In this document: piece by piece, positions 1 through 4,970 of the stretch
Layout of the letters: every line of letters starts with the position of its first letter
How positions within the stretch are numbered: the first letter of the stretch is position 1
Assembly (NCBI GenBank): GCA_964541895.1
Contig: CAZISM010000174.1
Location: 1-8,949 of the forward strand
DNA from: CAZISM01 sp964541895
Lineage (GTDB): Bacteria > Zhuqueibacterota > Zhuqueibacteria > Residuimicrobiales > Residuimicrobiaceae
Direction: 5' to 3'
DNA: 8,949 nucleotides
Notes under the pieces: model-generated
The model's database searches: none
The model's input: only the letters and a program-made list of their open reading frames with translations
What the model was told of the DNA's origin: nothing
Program-made: the position numbers and the translations under genes

Positions 1-1307
1 TGGCTCAGCGGTACAATCGAGCTCCAGGCCGCCGCATCGTACACGTCCTGATCCAGCGGCAGACCATTGCGCAGGCAATCTATGAGCCGCCAATCCTCCA
101 GCAGATCGGAACCGCCGTGGCCGGCGTTCAACTGCCGGGCCAGCTCGCTGAGCAGCAGCGTAATTTTGGGCGTATATTTCGTTTTCAAGGCTTCGAATTC
201 CTCGACTGAAACCCACTCGTGGTTGCCGGCAGCCAGGCGCGGCGGCTGGGGATCGTACAGCGCTGCACCTCTGGTGCCATAGATGCCGTGGAAGAGATTG
301 TGCGGCGACGGCGTGGTGGCATCGTGCTGCAGCATAATGGTTCGGCCCATGGTGGTGCGTATGGTGGTGACGTTCATGTTGCCGCGGTATGATTTATCAG
401 CAAAGGGCTTGAAGAAATCGTCCGTAGCCGACAGTTCCTTCGCTTTGGTTTTCATCATGAAATCATTGCTCTCCACCGAGACCAGGAACTCGAACTTGTC
501 GCCGCGGTTGATGTTCATCACCTGACTGACCGGACCGAGGCCGTGGGTGGGATAGATGTTGCCCCGTCTGGTGGCATACTGTTTCAACCACCACATATCC
601 CAATACATGGTTTTGGAAAAGTTGTTTCGCATTTTGCTGGTGTTGTAGGCGCAATCCGCATGCACCAGATCGCCAAAGAATCCCTGCCTGGCCATATTCA
701 GTGTCAAGGCCTGAAACCACATGTAGCTGTTGTTCTCCATCATAATGCAGTGTTTTTGCATCTGTTCGGCTGTCTCCACCAATTGCCAGCACTCCTCAAT
801 CGTGCCGGCCGCCGGCACTTCCGACATCGCATGTTTGCCGTGTTTCATGGCATAAACCGCCATGGCGGCATGCATATACCATGGCGTCGTAATGATCACC
901 AGGTCGACATCGTCTCGTTCACAAATTCTTTTCCAGTCTTCCGGCCCGGTGAACACGGCCGGATGATGACGGGTGCCTGTCAGCATGTTCTGCGCCGCTG
1001 CCGTTTTTTCCGGTCTGACATCGCACAGCGCCGTAATTTCGGTGCCTTCGATTCGACTCATCAGCGTCAGGTGGGCAGGGCCGCGCTGACCCAGGCCGAT
1101 AATGGCGATCCGGATTCGTTCCATCGGTGCAACGGCAAATCCGGACATGTTACGCCGCTGCACATGTGCTTTTTCCAACTGCCGGCCGATCGCGGCTGTG
1201 TCCGTTTCGCCGGTACCGCTCTGTGGTCGATTCCGGCAATTGAGCAAACTGCTTCCGGCCAGAGTCAATCCGGATGCTTTCAGAAAATCACGTCGGTTGG
1301 TTCTCAT
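1..1307 (-). CDS. Tat-exported GH109-type protein (Gfo/Idh/MocA fold, NAD-dependent glycosidase), C-terminus cut by window edge
   Basis: The frame is open from the ATG at 1305-1307 through the left edge, giving 435 residues; probably only a few dozen C-terminal residues are missing. AAGGAG lies 4 bases upstream of the ATG. The N-terminus reads NRRDFLK, a twin-arginine export signal (R5, R6), then a hydrophobic stretch and Cys23, whose LLNC context is a poor lipobox. A Rossmann fold follows, with GLGQRG at 71-76, CDVRPE at 95-100, TPW at 141-143 and EVPAA at 163-167. The segment NIYPTHGLGP (250-259) and the later MNINRGDKF are typical of GH109, the alpha-N-acetylgalactosaminidase family using a tightly bound NAD in an oxidation-elimination mechanism. 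Tyr252 and His255 match the Tyr-x-x-His pair implicated in catalysis there; Glu163 and Tyr195 lie at other conserved sites. GHGGSDLLEDWRLIDCLRNG (396-415) is also family-like. The fold is certain; GalNAc specificity is inferred, and an exported Gfo/Idh oxidoreductase on another sugar is the alternative. Confidence 0.8.
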   Translation of the reverse strand, partial: MRTNRRDFLKASGLTLAGSSLLNCRNRPQSGTGETDTAAIGRQLEKAHVQRRNMSGFAVAPMERIRIAIIGLGQRGPAHLTLMSRIEGTEITALCDVRPEKTAAAQNMLTGTRHHPAVFTGPEDWKRICERDDVDLVIITTPWYMHAAMAVYAMKHGKHAMSEVPAAGTIEECWQLVETAEQMQKHCIMMENNSYMWFQALTLNMARQGFFGDLVHADCAYNTSKMRNNFSKTMYWDMWWLKQYATRRGNIYPTHGLGPVSQVMNINRGDKFEFLVSVESNDFMMKTKAKELSATDDFFKPFADKSYRGNMNVTTIRTTMGRTIMLQHDATTPSPHNLFHGIYGTRGAALYDPQPPRLAAGNHEWVSVEEFEALKTKYTPKITLLLSELARQLNAGHGGSDLLEDWRLIDCLRNGLPLDQDVYDAAAWSSIVPLS

Positions 1308-1905
1308 ATGGCTCCTTGCTGTGTTGGGAGTTGCTTTATGCGCAACGGAATAAAAACGGTCGCCCTCTTTTCTGGTTGTCGCAAAATCAGGGCACCCGGA
1401 TATTGCCGCGTTTTTTTGACCGCTCAGGGGATCCCGGTTTAAATGAGTAATCGGATATGGCATGCCCAGAGTTCAAAGGCTTTGAGCGCCAAACCCTGGT
1501 GGTGTTCGCCATTAGTTTCGCCTGATCCGGTTCCGACGGTTGCGTTTTACCGTTATGGCGCTAAAATACAATGATATCGCCATTTAATCAAGAGAAAACC
1601 GGCCTGGTTTCAGTTATTTCTCCTTGATTTTATCGGACTGTTTGACTAAACTAGGTACGATGGTTTTGTCTGCCCCGCACTTTACTCCATCGGTTCATGC
1701 AGAGAGAATAGAAACATGATCCAATCGCGCCCGTGCCGCGAAAAGAAATACTATAAAAGCTGCATCGAGGTAATTTCTATACGCTCAACGGCAGCAATCC
1801 CGGCGAGCTGTGCGCGCGGCGGTTCCTGAATTGATCAGGTCAGCGAAGCCATTGATCACATAATCGATTTGCCGAGGTAGTATGATGAGTAGAGAGGATC
1901 AAACC
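1308..1905. other. Divergent intergenic gap, essentially non-coding
   Basis: This stretch separates the leftward GH109-type gene from the rightward PHP gene. I see no RNA gene and no convincing coding frame. A 37-codon frame (1716-1829, +) lacks a good ribosome site and resembles nothing known to me. There is an inverted repeat ATGGCG/CGCCAT (1555-1560 and 1578-1583) around a 17-base AT-rich loop, a short AAACC/GGTTT hairpin near 1597-1611, and TTGATCA twice (near 1831-1838 and 1852-1859). A weak sigma70-like pair, TTGATT (1624-1629) and TAAACT (1647-1652) with a 17-base spacer, points toward the PHP gene, but it lies over 200 bases from the start. Promoters for both genes presumably sit here; I cannot fix them. 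Confidence 0.5.
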
Positions 1906-2901
1906 ATGCGCGGTATCCATAAGGAGCTGCTTGTTCTGCTGGCCCTTGCTTGTGGGCTGACGCAGTCGCAAGTGCACGCGCAGCACGTTTCGCCGGCCAT
2001 TTCGGGCTATGGGCTGCAACAGGGTTTGTTTCAATTATCCGAAATGGATCTGCACCTGCATGCCGGCATGGAGCGCGAACTGGAGATGTCCGCTTGGATT
2101 GATCTGGCGGTGAACGATGGTCGCAAGGTTTTGCTGCTGCTGGATCATCTGGAGTTGTACCGCATGACACCGCAAGATCACAAGGCATGGGTAGCGCAAC
2201 ATAAATTCAGGGACTGGTATCCGGTCGGAAAAGCGGGTCATTTGGCCCTGATGAAAAGTTTCAAAGAGGCCGGGAAGCGCAAAGACGTTTTGGTCTTTAC
2301 GGGTTGGGAAATATCCGAGACCGAACTGGACAGCGTGCTCGAGGCCGAGCCTATGCGGCTGGCGGAGGTGATCGGCTGGCATATTTCCTCCAACAGAAAT
2401 GGGCCGCCGCCGGACGGCAAAAAGCTGCTCAAACGCACACGGCAGATCATCCAGGCTCAGGAGCGCTTTCCGGTGCCGATGATCCTCTTCCATCCCTTTT
2501 CCATGCGCATTGAAAATATACTGCGGGCGGCGCAACAGAGCGGCCGTGATCCGGCCACCATCACCACAGCCGAGTATCGTTTTTTCCAGCCGAACGAACA
2601 GAGCGAATTGGCCGGGCTGTTGCGTGGCCGTTCCATTTATATCGAAATCCCCCGCGGTCTGACAGGGTATTGGCAGAATCCGTTAATTCGCCAGGCGTTT
2701 ATCGAAGACATCCGGCCCCTGGCGGAGGCCGGTGTTCAGTTTATCGTATCGACGGATGCGCATGGTGTCAGGAGCTACAAAACAGCGTTCAATCCCCGCT
2801 TGTATTGTGACCAACTCGGTGTGACGCCGGAGAACAGCAACAGCCTCATACGGGAGCTGTTAGCCATTCGGGCACGGCAGGCTCTGGCCGGCGGCCGCTG
2901 A
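1906..2901 (+). CDS. Secreted PHP-fold metal-dependent hydrolase (phosphoesterase-like)
   Basis: A 331-residue protein from the ATG at 1906, which has AGAGG about 9 bases upstream and puts a signal peptide directly at the N-terminus. In-frame ATGs at 1882 and 1885 would add 7-8 polar residues. The hydrophobic core LLVLLALACGL (8-18) is followed by a likely signal peptidase I site after VHA25. The remainder carries the ordered metal-ligand signature of the polymerase-and-histidinol-phosphatase (PHP) superfamily: DLHLHAG (His50, His52), LLDH (Asp80, His81), GWEIS (Glu135), GWHIS (His159), LFHPF (His196) and STDAHG (Asp284, His286). All expected ligands are present, so a di- or trinuclear metal centre that hydrolyses a phosphoester is likely. 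Members include histidinol phosphatase, DNA polymerase exonuclease domains and 3',5'-nucleotide phosphatases, mostly cytoplasmic, which makes the export signal notable. Substrate unknown. The barnase-type gene follows after 64 bases on the same strand, so co-transcription is possible. Confidence 0.8.
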   Translation: MRGIHKELLVLLALACGLTQSQVHAQHVSPAISGYGLQQGLFQLSEMDLHLHAGMERELEMSAWIDLAVNDGRKVLLLLDHLELYRMTPQDHKAWVAQHKFRDWYPVGKAGHLALMKSFKEAGKRKDVLVFTGWEISETELDSVLEAEPMRLAEVIGWHISSNRNGPPPDGKKLLKRTRQIIQAQERFPVPMILFHPFSMRIENILRAAQQSGRDPATITTAEYRFFQPNEQSELAGLLRGRSIYIEIPRGLTGYWQNPLIRQAFIEDIRPLAEAGVQFIVSTDAHGVRSYKTAFNPRLYCDQLGVTPENSNSLIRELLAIRARQALAGGR

Positions 2902-2965
2902 ACCGGCTGCGAGGGGGATCCCGTTTTCGCCAGTTCCGTTCATCATTACAGAAAGCCGTCTCTGC

Positions 2966-3433
2966 ATGTATAAAAGAGTTGCTGTTATTTTTTTGCTCTT
3001 GGGTATTGGACTCGCCTTTGCTTCCGGCCCGGGGCCTCGCGACGAGACCTGTTCCGCGGTCGTGCACGCGTTGAATCTAAAGTTGCCGGAGAAAATTGAC
3101 GAAGCCGAACTGGTGCATATTCTCATGTCATTGCAGACGGCACGGTGGCTGCCTGCCACGTTTGTCAACAAAGGGCAAGCTCGAAGCCTGGGATGGAAGC
3201 CGGGGCAGGATTTATGGAAAAATAAAAAGTTATATGGCAAGAGCATCGGCGGCGATCGTTTCCAGAATCGGGAGAAAAAATTGCCCAAAATCAAGCATGT
3301 CTATTATGAAGCCGACCTGGATTACAAAGGCGGCAAACGCAATGCCAAGCGCCTGATTTTTACCCGCGAGGGACAGTGCTACGTTACGGTGGATCATTAT
3401 CAGACCTTTACAGAGGTGCCGCCATGCCGATAA
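2966..3433 (+). CDS. Secreted barnase-family guanyl-preferring ribonuclease (ribonuclease N1/T1 superfamily)
   Basis: A 155-residue protein with a signal peptide: a short basic start MYKR, hydrophobic core to about residue 16, and a probable cleavage after AFA19. The mature part matches barnase closely, with LPATFVNKGQARSLGW (62-77), YGKSIGGD (90-97), FQNRE (99-103), YYEADLDY (113-120) and VDHYQTFTEV (142-151). Lys69, Glu115, Arg125, Arg129 and His144 align with barnase Lys27, Glu73, Arg83, Arg87 and His102, so an active endoribonuclease that cleaves RNA 3' of guanosine through a 2',3'-cyclic intermediate is expected. Unlike barnase, which has no cysteine, it has Cys29, Cys138 and Cys154; the first and last flank the domain as in Streptomyces RNase Sa and could form a disulphide after export. 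The ribosome site is weak (no clear AGGAGG before 2966). It overlaps the barstar-type gene by 10 bases. Whether it serves nutrition or antagonism cannot be read from the sequence. Confidence 0.93.
   Translation: MYKRVAVIFLLLGIGLAFASGPGPRDETCSAVVHALNLKLPEKIDEAELVHILMSLQTARWLPATFVNKGQARSLGWKPGQDLWKNKKLYGKSIGGDRFQNREKKLPKIKHVYYEADLDYKGGKRNAKRLIFTREGQCYVTVDHYQTFTEVPPCR
3412..3418 (+). promoter_or_regulatory. Ribosome binding site of the barstar-type gene, inside the ribonuclease gene
   Basis: AGAGGTG ends 5 bases before the ATG at 3424 and sits within the last codons of the ribonuclease gene. It favours 3424 over the upstream in-frame ATG at 3376. It also lets the inhibitor be translated from the ribonuclease message in step with its target. 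Confidence 0.65.
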
Positions 3434-3702
3434 AAAGCTGCACGATCAACGGCAAGAATATAAAAACCATCGACGATGTCTATGACCAGCTGGCGTCGCA
3501 GCTGGAATTTCCAAATCATTTTGGACGAAATCTGGATGCCCTGTATGACGTGCTCACCACGGATATCCCCGGCCCGCTGAAAATCGTCTGGCATCATCCC
3601 GGAGCGTCCAGATCGGTATTGGGCGATCAGTACAACCTGATCAGAGCGGTTCTCAAGGACGCAGCGGCAGAGCGTAAAGATATCAGAGTGGTATTCAAAT
3701 GA
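3424..3702 (+). CDS. Barstar-family ribonuclease inhibitor (immunity protein)
   Basis: A 92-residue cytoplasmic protein without a signal peptide, close to the 89-90 residues of Bacillus barstar. It starts MPIKSCTING like barstar's N-terminal strand and holds the inhibitory helix segment NHFGRNLDALYD (31-42), equivalent to barstar's EYYGENLDALWD. Asp38 and Asp42 match barstar Asp35 and Asp39, the latter being the residue that plugs the ribonuclease active site. His32, Phe33 and Tyr41 replace barstar Tyr29, Tyr30 and Trp38, all aromatic or near-aromatic. Near the end, DAAAERKDIRVV matches EAKAEGCDITII, with Asp79 in place of Glu76. Its role is to bind and neutralise the barnase-type enzyme before export. 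The ATG lies 10 bases inside the ribonuclease gene, giving tight co-expression through translational coupling. The inhibitor coming second in the pair is typical of toxin-immunity arrangements in which the toxin is secreted. Confidence 0.93.
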   Translation: MPIKSCTINGKNIKTIDDVYDQLASQLEFPNHFGRNLDALYDVLTTDIPGPLKIVWHHPGASRSVLGDQYNLIRAVLKDAAAERKDIRVVFK

Positions 3703-3706
3703 TCTG

Positions 3707-3719
3707 ACGTTTCAAACGT
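3707..3719. repeat. Short palindrome just after the barstar-type gene
   Basis: ACGTTTCAAACGT is a perfect 13-base palindrome about a central C, beginning 5 bases after the stop codon. As RNA it gives a 5-bp stem with a 3-base loop but has no T-run, so it is a poor terminator. A protein-binding site is the alternative. Confidence 0.4.
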
Positions 3720-3752
3720 GTCGTTGCCTGTAAGTTGTCAACCACCCTCGGA

Positions 3753-3769
3753 CCTGCCCGCGTGGCAGG
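3753..3769. repeat. Hairpin with CCTGCC/GGCAGG arms, first copy
   Basis: CCTGCC and GGCAGG form a perfect 6-bp GC-rich stem around the loop CGCGT. It sits about 50 bases after the barstar-type stop and 110 bases before the channel gene. Only scattered pyrimidines follow, so factor-independent termination would be weak. The same arms recur at 3831-3849. Confidence 0.5.
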
Positions 3770-3829
3770 GACCTTCTCCCAAACCGTTTTACATACGATG
3801 CACGCTTTGAACCATGATGCCTATGTGCA

Positions 3830-3863
3830 GCCTGCCGGGTACGGGCAGGCCTGAATAACAGGC
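3830..3863 (+). promoter_or_regulatory. Overlapping hairpins in the leader of the mechanosensitive channel gene
   Basis: GCCTGCC (3830-3836) pairs with GGCAGGC (3844-3850) around a 7-base loop. GCCTG (3849-3853) pairs with CAGGC (3859-3863) around AATAA. The two stems share bases 3849-3850, and because the arms are alike, GCCTG at 3830 could also pair with CAGGC at 3859. The second stem ends 3 bases before the ribosome site. The complementarity is seen directly; a regulatory role is inference. Confidence 0.35.
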
Positions 3864-3866
3864 TTT

Positions 3867-3875
3867 GGAGGTGAT
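3867..3875 (+). promoter_or_regulatory. Near-perfect ribosome binding site of the channel gene
   Basis: GGAGGTGAT matches nine bases of the usual anti-Shine-Dalgarno complement, with GGAGG ending 7 bases before the ATG at 3879. This is the strongest ribosome site in the window, and it fixes the start. Confidence 0.8.
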
Positions 3876-3878
3876 GAT

Positions 3879-4952
3879 ATGTATGATCTGCTGGATCATG
3901 TTTACCTGGGAAATCCCATTCATGCCTATGTCTGGTCGGTGGGATATTTCACGGTAGCTTGCCTGGTGCTCTATGTTCTGCGCTATGGAGTTCTGCGCAA
4001 GCTCAAGCATCTCACCGCGCTCACTGAAAATCGGGTTGATGATTTTATTCTGTTAAGCGCTGAACGCACCATCATGCCGCTGCTCTATTTCGGTGTTTTT
4101 TATCTGTCTACGCGACATCTCGTGCTGTCGCCGCCGGTGCAAAAGACGATATTTACCATCGGCGTTGCTGTGGTTACGATTCTCATGGCCCGGTTCATTT
4201 CAGCTACGTTGACTTTTTTAATGCGAGAGGTGTGGCTGCGAAAAGAGCAGGAGGAGAGCCGCGAACATAACCTGAAAATACTGCTGCCGATCATGCGCGT
4301 GGTGCTTTGGGGATTGGCGATGGTGTTCCTGCTTGACAACCTCGGCTTCAGGGTGTCCGCCGTCATAACCGGCCTGGGCATCGGCGGCATCGCCATTGCC
4401 ATGGCCTCGCAGGCTATACTGGGGGATTTTTTCTCTTATGTGACCATTCTGCTGGACAAGCCGTTTGAACTGGGAGATTTCATCATTCTCAGCGACGGCT
4501 ACATGGGCACCATTGAGCATCTCGGCATAAAAACTACCCGTATCCGCAGCCTGTCCGGAGAGCAGATCATCATGCCGAATTCCGATTTGACCAGCCACAG
4601 GGTGAGAAATTATAAAAGGATGGAGGAGAGGAGGGTGGTATTCACCCTGGGAGTGACGTATGATACCGATCCGGAAAAAATGCAAAAGGCCGTTGCGCTC
4701 ATTAAAAATATCATAGTGTCCCGTGAGGATGTTCGGATCGACCGTGTCCATTTTGCCAGGTTTGGTGATTTCAGCCTGGTGATCGAAGGGGTGTACTGGA
4801 TCCTTTCGCCCGAGTATATGGCTTACATGGACATTCAGCAGGATATCAATTTTCAGCTGCAGAAAGCGTTTGCGCAGGAAGGCATTGAATTCGCTTTTCC
4901 CACGCAAACGCTGTATGTGCATAAACAGCCTGGAGGGGCCGGGCTGTCGTAG
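3879..4952 (+). CDS. MscS-family small-conductance mechanosensitive ion channel
   Basis: A 357-residue inner-membrane protein. Hydrophobic segments near 16-38, 64-83, 88-115, 135-153 and 157-180 suggest five transmembrane helices, two more than E. coli MscS (286 residues, three helices). The last is the pore-lining helix with the family's glycine/alanine packing, VITGLGIGGIAIAMASQAIL (162-181). DFFSYVTILLDKPFELGDFI (183-202) follows, the equivalent of the start of the cytoplasmic beta domain. MPNSDLTSHRVRNY (232-245) is the conserved motif of that domain, and the remainder forms the alpha/beta cage. The helix between membrane segments (118-131, rich in Arg, Glu and Lys) would lie in the cytoplasm. 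The channel opens under membrane tension to release solutes on hypo-osmotic shock. Its promoter is uncertain: the 176-base spacer before it may hold its own, or it may be read from the ribonuclease-barstar unit. Family assignment is firm; the exact helix count is an estimate from hydrophobicity. Confidence 0.95.
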   Translation: MYDLLDHVYLGNPIHAYVWSVGYFTVACLVLYVLRYGVLRKLKHLTALTENRVDDFILLSAERTIMPLLYFGVFYLSTRHLVLSPPVQKTIFTIGVAVVTILMARFISATLTFLMREVWLRKEQEESREHNLKILLPIMRVVLWGLAMVFLLDNLGFRVSAVITGLGIGGIAIAMASQAILGDFFSYVTILLDKPFELGDFIILSDGYMGTIEHLGIKTTRIRSLSGEQIIMPNSDLTSHRVRNYKRMEERRVVFTLGVTYDTDPEKMQKAVALIKNIIVSREDVRIDRVHFARFGDFSLVIEGVYWILSPEYMAYMDIQQDINFQLQKAFAQEGIEFAFPTQTLYVHKQPGGAGLS

Positions 4953-4958
4953 GCAGCC
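4942..4958. terminator. Possible weak bidirectional terminator hairpin between convergent genes
   Basis: GGCTG (4942-4946) and CAGCC (4954-4958) pair around a 7-base loop that includes the channel gene's stop codon. The channel gene and the 629-residue gene converge with only 18 bases between their stop codons, so this is the only fold available there. No T-run follows on either strand, so confidence is low. Confidence 0.3.
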
Positions 4959-4970
4959 GTAAAATTCCTG

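Noticed and set aside
543..1442. Long open frame on the plus strand (299 residues)
   Set aside because: It lies antisense to the GH109-type gene, whose motifs are clear, and its translation shows no domain; it is a shadow of that gene.
1716..1829. Small plus-strand frame of 37 codons in the divergent gap
   Set aside because: No clear ribosome site, no signal or repeat in the translation, and no family resemblance; too little to call a gene.
1882..1905. Upstream ATG codons for the PHP gene
   Set aside because: They add only a few polar residues before the signal peptide, while the ATG at 1906 has AGAGG at a good distance. The choice remains open, as GAGGT precedes 1882-1885.
3376..3423. Longer N-terminus for the barstar-type protein
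   Set aside because: The extra 16 residues lie wholly inside the ribonuclease gene and do not match barstar; 3424 has AGAGGTG in place and gives barstar's normal length.
3707..3769. Strong intrinsic terminator after the barstar-type gene
   Set aside because: Hairpins are present, but none is followed by a T-run, so I list them only as inverted repeats.
4218..4922. Minus-strand frame of 234 residues
   Set aside because: It is antisense to the channel gene, which has unmistakable MscS motifs; the translation has no recognisable domain.
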